Source: Cryptomeria japonica
Taxonomy: Eukaryota; Streptophyta; Pinopsida; Cupressales; Cupressaceae
Reading direction: 5' to 3'
Length of the DNA: 64,000 nt
Assembly (NCBI RefSeq): GCF_030272615.1
Contig: NC_081407.1
Coordinates: forward strand, 150,225,744-150,289,743
Positions 20,643 through 32,394 of the stretch are shown here, one piece after another; the stretch's first letter is position 1, and every line of letters starts with the position of its first letter. The notes beneath the pieces are model-generated. The model was not told the origin of the DNA. It worked only from the letters and a program-made list of their open reading frames with translations, and searched no databases. The translations under genes and the position numbers were made by a program.

Positions 20643-21859
20643 TGTTGACGTGTCTAAAGTCGCGGAACTACGACTTCATCTAGCCAACGTAGAATAGAAT
20701 ACTAAGAATTCTATCCTCTCTTGAGATAAGGAAATCCCTAATGCTGTGTGAATTTGATCAATGGGGATGACCTCAATGTTTTGGTTGTCAGGTCTTGACT
20801 GCAGGATAGCTTAGTAGTTTGATGTGTTTTGCTGGAAACACAAAGGGGACTTACGGTTAGACAAAATTAGTTTCGTACTGGTTCCCTAAAGTCTTACAGT
20901 CCTATATCATCTAATTTGCTTCTGATTGATGTTATTTCAGCTTGACTGGAGGGTTTCTTTAATGAAAAAGGAAAAAAAAGGAGGGATAAGGATAAGGAGT
21001 GAATAAGAACAGCTAACTAATTTTAACTAAGACAACATATTTCAACGCATAGACGGAAGTCTTAATACAACTAGAAACTACTTTGCCAGCTAATTAGCAC
21101 AACTAGGTAAAAACCAGTGCAATCATCTAAGGATTTCAAATTTTCAAGCTATTTAGATATGAATGATAGACTCTTACACCCATTCATCCAAATTTAATAA
21201 CCGAACTTAGCACAAGAGGGGTTCAGACTAACCATGCAGAGGAAACAATAATCAACTATTTCCTAATGGTATGAACCAAGCTTGAAAAACTCGGATTTTG
21301 CAATAACTCGGCAAGGCCAAAAAATTTTAAAAACTCGGGACTCACCAAAACTCGGCAAAACTCGGCAACTTTATCGAACATTTGAAAATACATTTTTTTT
21401 TTATATATAATTCAAAAACACACATTTACACCAAATTTGTATAACATATATGATTTCCATGATATATAAATCAATTTTTTTTGGTAATACATAGCAACAA
21501 ATGCAAGTATCATAGCATAAACCAAAAATCAAGTGCAACATATGAATAAGAGTTCAATACATATCAACGTATCATAGTGACAGTCTCATAGAGTTATAGA
21601 GTCATAGACCACAAAACAAGAACCTCTGAAATTCTGATTACATATCAAGTTCAAAGTTTGGTATCAATGAAAATAAGAAATCATAAATTGCGTCTACGAC
21701 TAAAGCTCAAAACAGATTGTGGCCGCTGGGTGGGTGGTGCTGAAGTAGTGGCAACATCCTCAACACTAACAGGTGCCTCTGCTGCATGATCAACCTCCTG
21801 CTCCTCCTCACGTGCTGCCACTTCCGCATCCCATTCCTCTCCTGCCCTCTCCAACTCAC

Positions 21860-24103
21860 TCAGCTGCTCATTAGTAAGGAATGGATCCAAATCATTATCA
21901 ACATCATCAGGAGAAGCAACCCATTCTGCTGCATATGGATCAATGTCATCCAAGTCAAGTGCTTCATGTGAATCTTGCCTAGCACCTTCTTCTCATGTAA
22001 TCGAATGTTGTACCGCACATAGACAAGATCATTCAAGCGTTGTTGAGTCAACCTATTGCTCTTTTTTGTGTGGATGTTCTCAAAAACACTCCAGTTGCGC
22101 TCACAACCAGAAGCACTACAAGGCTGTGATAATATGCAGATGGCAAGCTTTTGAAGATTAGGCGTTGTGGCACCATAATCTTCCCACCACAAATCTGCAA
22201 GGATACAAAATGTGATTTATAACTTGTAAAGATTTCAATAATCTTAAAGAGAGAAATAAATGGTAAAAATTAAACATATGTTTTTTTTTACCTGGTCGTA
22301 AGGTGGCTCTCCTACGTTTGCAATCAGGTGAAGAAAACAATTCCCCTAAGGCCTTCTTATAACTCTGCAACTCATCAAGTATCAGGTCTCGAAGGATCTC
22401 ATCATCAACTAATCTCCGAATGCATGTGTCAAGGCCAATTCTAACCTCTGCATCTGCTCTGAAACTCGGAGAGTAAAAAAACTTGGGACTCAAGAAGTAG
22501 GCAGCAGCATGAATATGTTGGTGGAGTTGATGGTTCCACCTCCGATCAATTATGCGCCATATGGGTTCATACTTGGTCTTGTTTGACCCATACAAGTGTT
22601 GAATCGCCTCTTTGGCCTTATCCATGGCCTCATATAGATACCCCATGGAGTTATGATCCCCATCCACTATTCGTAGCACCCTCACCAACGGTTCCGACAC
22701 CTAGATATAAAAAATCTAACAAAATCAGCAGATTGAAATATTAGAAAATTAAATAATAAATCATCAATTAAAGTTTCAAAACTTACATTGATGATCTCCT
22801 CCACTATCTTGGCAAAATTAGTATCAAAAATGGCAATCACAACCTTCTTTGCTTCAGGCTTTGTAGCATAAGGACTCCCCAACCATCTTTCACTCACGAA
22901 CATCCGCTTCAGGTTGGGCAATGTAGCAAGTATGCTCTGCAAGGTGAGGAAATTGGTAGCAAAGCGTGTGACCCCCGACCGCACAAGATCCTTACCTTCA
23001 GTGTGCTCTCTCATAAGATTCAGGACCCATGTGTGATTGTAGATGTATTTGGCGATATTCCTTCCATCTTCAACCACTTTCTTTACCCAACTTAGTTTCC
23101 CTATGTCCTCAAGGAGCAAGTCAAGACAATGGGCAGCACAAGGGCTCCAAAATAATGTCGGATGTCTAGCCATTAGAAGTTTGCCGGCTGCCACATATGC
23201 AGCTGCATTATCAGTCACAACTTGGATGACATTCTGCACTCCCACATCCATCACCACCTCATCCAACATGTTGCACAAGGTCTCCGCATTCTTCACTTCA
23301 TTGGAGGCATCAATTGATTTTAAACATACTAACTGTCCTCCTGAAGCAACTAGAAAGTTGATGAGTGTCCTATTCCTACCATTTGTCCATCCATCAGAAA
23401 GAATGGTGCAGCCATTCTTTTCCCAATTAGTCCTTTGCTCTTCCACTAATGCATGAGTGTTTTGGACCTCATCCTGCAATAACGGTCCACTTACCTCGTA
23501 ACGGCTTGGGGATTTGAACCCCTTACCTGCCACAGTCAACGCGGTGACCAATTGGTCCCAAGATGGACTAGAAATAGCATTGAATGGAACATCGTTGTAG
23601 ATAAAAAATCTAGCACACGCCACCTTGGCTTGTTGGTGAGCCTCTTTATTCCATGCAGTGCCAAGCAATCCAGGTTGTGCACCAGGAGTGTTACGTGGAA
23701 TAAAGAAGTTTTCCATGTTGCTGTCCAAAGTTCCCTTTGCTCGTATCCGTGGCCCAAGGGAAGAACCAGATGTCGCCGCATCTGTATGTGACCCTATGGA
23801 ACTCAAATCTGCCCTTGGGGCTGCCATTGCCTCTGCTGTTCTCTTTTTTGTTGCCTTCCTTTGATCATATGCTTCAAGCGTTGCTATTGCATCTCTCGTA
23901 GCCTCTTCAGTACATTCCGTACAGCTTGTGGTATCTCGGCATTGAATTTTTGCAAGGTGATATTTGAACCTATTAATGCCACCTTTTACAATTTTTTTGC
24001 AATGGTTGCAAAAAACATCTCCTCGTTTTGGACCTGGTCTCCCTTGTTTCCAACAAGGGTCTCTCTTTTTGCCACCAACTTTAACTGTAGAAGCTGAATC
24101 CAT
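21860..24103 (-). CDS. hAT-2 transposase, three exons (686 aa as read)
   Basis: Predicted exons are 24103-22787, 22700-22292 and 22194-21860, with GT/AG introns and phases that join the open frames. The total is 2061 bp, 687 codons with the stop. A BED zinc finger uses C32, C35, H49 and C55. The catalytic core has Asp237 in SDGW, Asp298 in VTDN, then SPCAAHCLDLLLEDIG, and a C-terminal dimerisation region with SQPCSASGCERNW. Only the C-terminal tail looks damaged: near 21985-21995 the frame shifts relative to a longer acidic tail frame (21953-21681), so the present stop at 21860 gives a different tail. The catalytic and dimerisation parts are unbroken. Confidence 0.8.
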
Positions 24104-24339
24104 TTTCTTTCAAAAAGATGTGGAAAAGAACCTAGCAAAAGAGAGACAACATTTAGAGATAAATAACATTGTTACCAAAAAAAATCACGAACATCCAAAA
24201 ATTACAATGACTGTATAACTGTATTTTATTTACAGTCATCTATTAATAGATGACTATCTAAAATTAAAATTTTTAATTGGTTGTGTATTTTTTTAAGTTT
24301 TTAACTTCAAATTTAAATTTAAATGAAATACTTTAATAC

Positions 24340-25340
24340 ACGTTGACATTACACAGTTGACAGTCATTTCAAATGACTATGAGTATGTATTACACAGTCA
24401 TTTCACAATTGACTGTGTAATACACAGTCATTAATTACAATGTACATTAATGATTAATGTATTACATAGTCATCAGTCATTTGAAAATTTGAAATGACTG
24501 TAATGACTGTGTATTACATAGTCATTTGAAAATGACTGTGTAATACACAGTCATTTCTCATTTGAAATGACTGTAATGACTGTGTATTACACAGTCATTT
24601 CAAATGACTGATGACTGTGTAATACACAGTCATTTGAAAATGACTGTGTATTACACAGTCATTTGAAATGACTGTGACTGTGTAATGATGAGTGATGACT
24701 GTGTAATACACAGTCATTTGAAATGACTGTGACTGTGTAATGATGACTGTGTAATACACAGTCATTTGAAAATTTGAAATGACTGTGTATTACACAATCA
24801 TTTGAAAATTGAAATGACTGTGACTGTGTAATACACAGTCATTTGAAAATTGAAATGATTGTGACTGTGTAATACACAGTCATTTTCAAATGACTGTGTA
24901 TTACACAGTCATTTGAAATGACTGTGACTGTGTAATACATAGTCATTTTCAAATGACTGTGTATTACACAGTCATTTCAAATGATTGATGGTGACTGTGT
25001 AACACACAGTCATTTTCAAATGACTGTGTATTACACAGTCATTTCAAATGATTGATGACTGTGTAATACACAGTCATTTGAAATGACTGTAATTACTAAT
25101 GATTGTGTATTACACAGTCATTTGAAATGACTGTGACTGTGTAATACACAGTCATTTTCAAATGACTATGACTGTGTAATACACAGTCATTTGAAATGAC
25201 TGTGTATTACACAGTCATTCGATTAAAATTTAAAATGACTGTGAATTCGAAATAAAACAATACAAAAAGATACCTGGTCGCGCGTGCAAATGCAAACAAT
25301 ACACAGTCATTTCAAATGACTGTGTATTACACAGTCATTT
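24340..25340. repeat. Palindromic array of ACACAGTCATTT/AAATGACTGTGT in hAT-2
   Basis: About 1 kb consists of alternating direct and inverted copies of ACACAGTCATTTGAAATGACTGTGTAT-like words with variable spacing. Each word is itself near-palindromic, so the region can fold into many hairpins. It lies upstream of the transposase start, inside the element. It is followed by a direct duplication containing CCTGGTCGCGCGTGCAAATGCAAAC (25271-25295 and 25412-25436). Confidence 0.85.
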
Positions 25341-25923
25341 GATTAAAATTTAAAATGACTGTGAATTCGAAATAAAACAATACAAAAAGATCACGAATAA
25401 ACAAGTAAAAACCTGGTCGCGCGTGCAAATGCAAACCCTACTGGAAATCGCGTGGTGTTTTTTGCCTTCCGGAGTCGCGCGAAATGGAATAAAGACTTAG
25501 GTTTTTTTTTTGCCTGCGACTTAAGTCGCATTTTTCTCGCATTTTGTGCCGCGTTTTCGGGCGGGTTTTGGCGATTAACGGCGAGTATTTGTCAAAAAAA
25601 TCGCGGCGACTATATGAAAAAATCGCGCTGAGTATTTCCGCGATTAACTCGCGCGCCATTATGGATCGCGATTACTCGCGAGTTTTTTAATGGCTCGCCG
25701 ACTTTTGCAAGCCTGGTATGAACCTATATTTTCCATCAAATATATGCATAAATAACTATCTGAAATCAAATATAGTTGCAAAAATATGAAATAAATGGAG
25801 AAGAGGACCATGCACTCACAGTAGAACAAACACAACTTTAACATCCATTAAATCCTGTATATATTTCGCCAGAGTTTTTGCAACAATCTTTGTTTTCTCC
25901 TCTTTACAAAGAGGAACTAATTC

Positions 25924-25932
25924 CTTTATATA
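25924..25932 (-). promoter_or_regulatory. Core promoter (TATA box) of unit F
   Basis: On the minus strand TTGGCCATTCAT is followed about 18 bp later by TATATAAAG. The same GGCC(A/G)TTCAT-plus-TATA arrangement occurs in units Y and T and, more loosely, in B and H. It lies downstream of the unit's ORF, as expected for the U3 end of an LTR. Confidence 0.6.
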
Positions 25933-26207
25933 GAATTCCAAAAACGGATGAATGGCCAAGATTAAACTTTAACAAGTGGGCCGAATTCATCCTCTATCAA
26001 AACTGCCCATACCCATAAATGGGAGGCAAAATATCAACAACAACAAAAGGAGAAACAATAACTACCAAAAAGGTAATCAATAACTACCTAAAAAGCTGCT
26101 CCAAAAGTGCACATGCACGAAGCTCAATATTTACAACTGTTTTGGCAGTTAGAAGTGAACTTTATGCCTAAAAAGTGCTTTTTAAGATTTTAAAAGAAAC
26201 TTGCACT

Positions 26208-27221
26208 TTATGAAAGCACTTTCTCCCTTTCTGCTGTAGACCCTTTTTCCAAAAATTCATCCTCGCTGTGCAAATACTCCTTCCAGATGTCCCTACCTGT
26301 TGTACGCTCTGCCCGAACATATTCTTGAAATCTGATGCATAGCTGGAACAACACCATGCTTTGGGGCATGGGAGGATGGCGTATTTTATATTGCATACCC
26401 TCCAAGTGGCGATCTACATGCTTTAACCCACCCTTCCAGTCGGACCGATGAGCCTCAAAACTTAATATGTCCGAATGCAACCCACTGGCAAACTCTAGGT
26501 TCTCCATGGAGTATGCGACCTTATCAATTCTCAATCTATCCTCCCAATCTGGTTGTAGTTGATCATCGGACAAACTTTTTTTCCAGCCCAGAACCATTGA
26601 TTGGAGGATCTTCCCACCAAGATCCCTCATGTTTTTCAAAATTTCCTCGCACTCCTCCTTCTCTTTATTAATGGTATCTTTTGTGTCATTCTTCATGTTG
26701 GCAGTCCAGTACCATTCTTCGTTTATCAAGGTCCTGCATTTAGCAGGATTCATGTCGTAAGCAACTTGTGCCTCATCTATAGTTGTAGCAATGGGATTAT
26801 CGGGAAATGGGATGTCAAATGCTTCCCCAATGGCCTCAGGTGTGAAATCAGCTAGCACCATATTTTCTAGAACCACTAATCTGATCTCTGGCTGATAATG
26901 TCGAACAACCTCAACTACTAGCTCATAATTTTGCACGGATGGAGGGAAACTTGCTGCCTGAGCGATACGACTCTCCATCATCCGCCTAGGTTTGCTATAG
27001 GCGTTAGGAGAATATACCCTGTTTTTGAAATCTTGAATGTCTATGTGGCCTAAATCAGTATCACCTATGTTCTCCCATATGCTCTGGACTTTCGACTCCC
27101 TAACTCCTCTTTGGTACTGGTACTTCATCTTCTCGCCCCTGCGGGGAATGTCAGATTTAGAGACCCGAGATGTTCCGGTTGCACCAGGTGTTTTTGAGGA
27201 TTCTACCACTGATTTAGGCAT
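26208..27221 (-). CDS. U3-encoded protein of unit F, uninterrupted (337 aa), unknown function
   Basis: This is the only undamaged member of the protein family found in four units here. The N-terminal half carries the family motif IGDTDLGHIDIQDF, then RRMMESRIAQAASFPPSVQ and a downstream RHYQPEIR. The C-terminal half is shorter and different from the T, V and Y copies: it lacks their FTYxR...LPRYP block and ends in a predicted helical, charged segment. The ATG is preceded by TTGTGTAGGATAA, a 3' splice-site-like sequence with AG a few bases upstream, similar to unit Y. I see no signal peptide, membrane segment or catalytic motif. It may be a short isoform or an internally deleted copy that stayed in frame. 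Function unknown. Confidence 0.7.
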   Translation of the reverse strand: MPKSVVESSKTPGATGTSRVSKSDIPRRGEKMKYQYQRGVRESKVQSIWENIGDTDLGHIDIQDFKNRVYSPNAYSKPRRMMESRIAQAASFPPSVQNYELVVEVVRHYQPEIRLVVLENMVLADFTPEAIGEAFDIPFPDNPIATTIDEAQVAYDMNPAKCRTLINEEWYWTANMKNDTKDTINKEKEECEEILKNMRDLGGKILQSMVLGWKKSLSDDQLQPDWEDRLRIDKVAYSMENLEFASGLHSDILSFEAHRSDWKGGLKHVDRHLEGMQYKIRHPPMPQSMVLFQLCIRFQEYVRAERTTGRDIWKEYLHSEDEFLEKGSTAEREKVLS

Positions 27222-27479
27222 TTATCCTACACAACCGGACACGGATTACGAGACAAGATGAAGGAAGTGAACAGGTTAGTCAAAATAGAGGATGATGTTA
27301 GCACATAAGGATCAATGGGAAAACCGAAATTTGAAGAAAGTACGATGTTTTAGTAAAAGAGCTTGTTTATCTAGAAGCGAAATGTTATGAAATAGGAAAT
27401 TAAGTTGGATTGTTTAAATCTGTTATTTTGAGCGAGCTTCAAAAAGTGCCACTTCCGACTAACTATGATGGCGCGGACA

Positions 27480-29240
27480 AATGTTCAATTTTGCAGCTGA
27501 GGGTTTGGGTCTTTTAACGATTGCCAATCTTTGTACATGGAGAAAAGTTTTGCCTAAGTCCAGTTTTTTCAAAATGTTCAAAATTTCCCTAAGTCTGAAT
27601 TTTACATTTCAAGGTTAATTTTCTTGACAGGTTTTGCCTTTGCGCTATGTTTAATGCTTTGCTTGATACCTTTCAAAAAGAAAATTGTGATCTACAAAAT
27701 TTCATCTGATTAATTCTCCATTATCTGTTAAGCATAGTGACTAGTTTTGCATTCATTAAAGATTTAAAGGAGAGAAAACGAACTATACTTGGCGACTTGC
27801 CCAATCAATGAACGAACTTCGGCTAAAACGACCCTTAACAAATTGCAATTTTTGAAATTTCGGAGAAAAAGGATCCTTTGAAAACCTCGCGGCTTATCCT
27901 CCTTGACTTGACTTCACGATCTTGGACGCCTTAGCGATTTTTGGATCAAACAGGAAGAATGCAGACGTTCGCGGTTTTAGTGCTTCGTGATCTTGGAGGT
28001 TTTAAAGACTAAATGCCTTACACATAACCCGTGCGATATTGGATTGCGAGGTTTTCTTTTGAAAGTTTTCCCTTTAAAATATCAATGCCATTCCAACCTA
28101 CTTGCCCTTTCGGGATGGAAGCATAAAACGTAAGTGTTTGAAGACACCTCCTTTCCTCCTTGGTTTGCGATCTTGGATCCTCAGCTATTTTCAGGGTAGA
28201 AGAGACTGAAATGCAAACATTTTAAAGTTTAACGCCCCCTTTTAAACATTTCACGATTTTTACTTGCTTCGCGTTTTTCGGATTTGCCCATTTTTGGGCT
28301 AAGAAAGGCTTTTGCAAACTTCGCCAAAAATGAATGCCTTTCGTCTTTTCGCGATTTTTACCTTCTTGCCGATTTTCGAGCTGGAGGGGCGTTTTGAAAA
28401 GGTTTATCACTTATTAACTTGTCACTTTCGGGTTAAAAGTCACTTTCGCAAAGTTCGTAAGTATATAACGCCCTTTTCACTTAGTTTGGCATTTTCAGCC
28501 CGTGAGGCCCTTTTGCAAATGTTTTATAATTTCACAATTTCTAGTGCTTGCCCAATTTCGGGCTAGATGACCTTTTTGCGAACTTTAAAACTTAACCTCT
28601 TTTCACTTGGTTTGGGTTTTTCGGCCAAAAGGGTTATTTTGAAAAGTTTTCAAGTTATATCGCCTTTCTCATTACCTTCGCGCTTTTCGGCCAAAATGGG
28701 CTATAATGCCTCGCCTTTGACGTTTTTCGGTCTATGAGGCCCTTTTGCAAACTGTCAAAGTTTAAAACGCCTTACCAATTTTCGCGATTTTCACTTGCTT
28801 TGCCCATTTCCGTGCTGAAACTCACTTTTGCAAACTTCGCCATTTTCAACGCCTTAGCGATTTTCGGGGTGGAAAGGAGTTTTAAAAGGTTTTAAGTGAA
28901 ACGCCCCTTGCAATTTCGGGCTAGAAGACCCTTTTGAAAAGCCTGATCTTGAAACCAAATTTGGCCCTTAAAGTGATTTTGCAAACCCTGGGACAACTAA
29001 CACCCTTGCCTATCTAGCCGATTCTCAGGCTTGTGCTAAAACTTAGTCTCCCTTGGATTGATTTTAAGCATTTAGATTGCAAGACTCAACTCCGCCGGAC
29101 TCCCAAGCCATGCAACTTAAAACTAACAGATACCCCATCTCCTAATGGTGACATAGCTCATTGCTTCACTACTACTTGTTGGATCCCAAAATGGCAGATA
29201 AAAAAACACATTCGAAAACTCAGCAGGACGAAGGTTGGAA
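27480..29240 (-). repeat. Degenerate tandem array of unit F
   Basis: Words such as CCCTTTTGCAAAC, TTTTCGGGCTAGA and AAAACGCC recur at intervals of roughly 55-60 bp, strongly diverged. The array occupies the first part of the unit, between the TGTTGTG end and the ORF. No coding frame is credible here. Confidence 0.6.
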
Positions 29241-29292
29241 AAGAAATGAGGGGGACCCTGTCGGCGACAGGGAATGTGTGCAACGCACAACA

Positions 29293-31916
29293 GGAACTCA
29301 CGCATTCTCTGTGAAATGGCCGAGTTCCGTATAAACCCCTCCAAATCGCCGAAGAGCTCTTGAATTCGGCTTGGAAGGTCAAAGTGCGAAGTAAAGTAAG
29401 GGGGCAAAATTGCAAAAACGTTTCTCAAAGCTGTGAAAAGTCCGGACTCTCCAAAATCACGCATTCACAATAAAATGGCCGAATTTTGATTTATGCCTAA
29501 GTCGCACAGAGAACCAACATCACGTGAATGCTAGAAATCACGAATTTCATCCTTAAGGGCCGAATTTGTAAGTGAAACATCCCAAAAATTTCACTCATTC
29601 CAAGCTTAACGCCCGAGTTTGTGAGGCATCTGGAGTTTGGTGAAGAAACTGAGTCGCATAGAGAAGTTGAAATCACACAAAATGAGCCCATTAGCCGAAG
29701 GTTAAAGTGTCCAAGTTCACGCTTTTATCTCATTTGCCCGAGGAGACTAAAAGACTAATATCGCCCAAAAGGGGCTTCATTCGCCAAATTTAAGCTAAGT
29801 TCGCTTCCTTCACATTAGAGCCCGAATTTCATAAAACATAGGGGGTGAAGTAATAAAAGAATCGCACTTTTTTAACAAAATGCCAAGTTTCTTTTAAAAT
29901 GGAAAACAAAAACGCAAAGTTCGTCATTTTGCACAAGGATAAGTAAATCACTCAAAACCTCCATGATGCCCGAAATTCTTAAATCAACTAGGCATTCAAA
30001 TCTCACATGGCAAAATAAATCGCATTTGATAAGGAAGTTGGATGTTTAAACAAAAAAACCAAAAAAAACAAGATATACAAAATCGTGCAATTCCGCTGAA
30101 TTGGCCAAAATTAGAAGCCAACTCCCAAAATCGGCTTGTAAGCTGAAAAAATTAGTCTAAATCCGCACAATAAGGTCATTTAGCCGAAATAATGTCAAGA
30201 GTTTAACATCGCACAAGATCCCCATCTAAGCCGAAAACTCAAAAAGTCCTCAAATTCGGCCTTTAAGCCGAAAATTAGAAAACAAAATGAAGTCTCACAT
30301 AGGCCGAAAAGGTAAGGAGACTGAAGATGTGCAAAATCGGATTGGACGCCGAAGTTGAAAGATCGAAAGGCATCAAGTTCGCAAAATAACCTCATTTGGC
30401 TGAAAAACAAAACCTTCAAAAGGTGCACAATTCATATCAAATGGCTGAATTTCACTGTCGGAAAGGAGGGCGTTTTAATGTTTCATTCTCTCCATAGCCC
30501 GAGTTTCGCTTAACATAAGAGGGGCATTTAAAGTTAAAATTTAATTTGATTGGTAAAATATATTAATTTTAATTTTTCAAAATGATTATTAAAAGTGAAA
30601 TTGATTGTTTGCAGATTACGATCGACGGCATCGGAATGATTAAAGCGTCAACTTGAAGAGTAAATTGGAGATGCCATCACGAACGACGCTAGGAAGCAAG
30701 AATGGGGAACGCACTGCAAAGCGCAAGATCAAAAAACCAAGCATGAGGAAGCGCGCCATGACCAGACCACAAGACTAAGTCCACCCTCAAGACCAAAGTC
30801 AAAAACACACAATTGGAAGAAATTCGAGAAAATTAGTTAAAAAACTGAACTGTTTTATTGTAAAAGAATTGCCTGTGGGTCCCGTTCAAGATATTTTAAA
30901 ACAAGGGAACACAGGTTAGTTATTTACAACTACCTGATTGACTGAATTAATGCCAAATAGTAGTAGGTAGTTGAGAATCTGGTTGGGGGGATAATTGAGA
31001 ATTGAATAGGCATGGGTTAAAGCTGCCAGACTTCTAGAATGCAGATCAAGACTGTTGGATGCAGGCAATCCTGGCCTCTAATTCAGAATTGTAAAATCTA
31101 TAAAAGGCAAGATGCCTCTCATTGTAAGGGGTTAGATTTTTAGAGTTAGACGATTAGATTGTTAGATTCTGGTTAGATAGTTAGAGTTTTTTTTACGTTA
31201 GATTTTAGTAGTAGCATAGAAATGTTGTAGAAATTGTTGTAATAGCAGCTAAAATCAATATAATAGACATTGATTTGGTGTTTAACATCTTGGTTTTATT
31301 CCGTTTGCATGGTTTCTTCCAGCAGGTTTAGATAGATTATTTTTGGCGTCCAGGTATTTGATGGATTCGGGTTCATACTATTGGGTATATGCTGATTGTG
31401 TATCCTTGTGTATGGTGAGCCTGAGCCTTTAAAATTGTGTTTAGTTCAATTGCAGGTGTCTATCTGAGCTGCGCCAAAATTGGGTGTTTGGGTATACACT
31501 TGCAGTTTGAAAATCTTCTAAGTCCCCTTGCAGATTGCACCCTTCTTGTGAGGTTGTGAGTTATTCTAGCCAAGCAGGGATTGGTTATGTTGGATCCGTC
31601 TACTTGCACACTATTCTAGTGAATTTTAGGTCTCCTACCCCTTGTTCTTTTCTTTTATTGCCCAGTTCGAGAATCAGATGCTGACCAGCTTGTTGCAAAA
31701 TGTAAGGCCCCTTGCGCTCCTAGCAAAACACATCGATCGTTGAGTTATCTTGTAGTCATGATCTGACAGTCGAAACATTGAGGTCATCCCCAGTGACCAA
31801 TCTAAACAGCATTAGGGATTTCCTTATTTCAAGAGAGGATAGGATACTTAGCAAGAACATTCTATTCTGTGTTGGCCGGAGAGAGTTGTTGCGATACGAT
31901 TTTAGCCACGTCAACA
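29293..31916 (+). repeat. Giant 3' LTR of element B, second piece
   Basis: It resumes after F with GGAACTCACGC. An array rich in GCCGAA/CGAATTT words with spacing of several tens of bases continues to about 30478. From 30495 to 31916 it matches the 5' LTR of B, with splice-like TGTTTGCAG (about 30608-30616), core promoter CTATAAAAGGC near 31098, and end CGTCAACA at 31916. Confidence 0.75.
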
Positions 31917-32394
31917 AAGTTAAAGTTGAATAGAAGGTAATGAGGTAAATTTTTATGAATTGTAAAAGAATTTGACATGGATTTGTGTGCTGAAGTAAGT
32001 GAAAAAGAGGATTGTGTAGTGACAAGGTAGAATACAAACGTTGCATATTTGTTTGTGGAAGTTGTGAAAGGTTGTGCAGGTGAAACTTGGTGGAGGTGGT
32101 CAGTTCGTGGTGGATTGAAATCCACGAAAGGGTGGAAGAGTGGAGAGGATATTTGGTGGAGGAGATCAGTTGATGGTGGGTTTTGATGGTGGGTTGGACC
32201 CTATGAAGAAGAAGAGAGGAGAGAGCCATTGCGGGAGGAGGGTGATAGTTGTTCTGACAAAATGTTGGAAGAAGAGGAAAAAGAAATAGTTTCATGCACA
32301 ATTGCCACAGCGAAGGAGTCCGCTCAAAGGGTGATTCTATCACTCAACTCCACTTTTGTGAGCCTATGCTCACAAACTTTCTACCAAGTGCGTC
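31917..32394 (+). other. Flank between element B and LTR C2
   Basis: This purine-rich stretch (GAAGAAGAAGAGAGGAG and similar) may be the 3' internal end of the family-C element whose LTR follows. I see no recognisable domain. Confidence 0.3.

Larger units (their letters stand above)
21277..25715 (-). mobile_element. hAT-2 DNA transposon
   Basis: It is flanked by an exact 8-bp duplication GTATGAAC (21269-21276 and 25716-25723), the length typical of hAT elements. The terminal inverted repeats CAAGCTTGAAAAACTCGG and CAGGCTTGCAAAAGTCGG match at 15 of 18 positions. Subterminal ACTCGG repeats lie at 21290-21370, with similar CTCGC/GCGA words near the right end. A three-exon transposase gene and a palindromic array (24340-25340) fill the element. 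It is inserted in the LTR of unit F. Confidence 0.9.
20643..29292 (-). mobile_element. Unit F: giant solo LTR with an intact internal gene (contains hAT-2)
   Basis: It is flanked by exact 5-bp duplications GGAAC (20638-20642 and 29293-29297). On the minus strand it opens TGTTGTGCGTTGCACAC at 29292, followed by a hairpin around GTCGCCGAC, and ends CACGTCAACA at 20643. In order it has a degenerate tandem array (29240-27480), a splice-acceptor-like site, an ORF (27221-26208), a core promoter (TATATAAAG at 25924-25932), and an R/U5-like part interrupted by hAT-2. Without hAT-2 the unit is about 4.2 kb. Its end matches the LTR ends of element B, so it is best read as a solo LTR, though a complete transposon with TGTTG/CAACA ends is an alternative. 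Confidence 0.75.
16166..31916 (+). mobile_element. Element B: LTR retrotransposon with a giant 3' LTR
   Basis: A direct repeat pairs 16166-17585 with 30495-31916 (1420 and 1422 bp), both ending CACGTCAACA. The left copy is followed by a primer-binding site and is therefore the 5' LTR, cut off on its left side. The internal part runs to 20352. The 3' LTR starts at 20353 with TGTTGTGCC, just after GCCGAGTCGCCATT, a motif similar to one seen before the 3' LTR of Tat-type elements. Removing nested unit F (20643-29292 and one TSD copy) leaves a 3' LTR of about 2.9 kb. No reverse transcriptase or integrase is present, so B is non-autonomous. The 3' flank is AAGTT; no matching 5' duplication survives. 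Confidence 0.75.

Noticed and set aside
24340-25340. Regular short repeats resembling a CRISPR array
   Set aside because: The repeats are palindromic and alternate in orientation, spacing is irregular, there are no unique spacers of fixed length, and the array lies inside a plant hAT transposon.
30495-31916. LTR of element B taken as only 1.4 kb
   Set aside because: The 1.4-kb match only reflects truncation of the 5' copy. F, U and Y duplications and the TGTTGTG starts show that the unit includes the array.
31756-32343. 195-codon minus-strand frame
   Set aside because: It runs from the LTR end of element B into the flank, has no domain, and is rich in Leu, His, Ser and Thr as expected from purine-rich DNA read in reverse.
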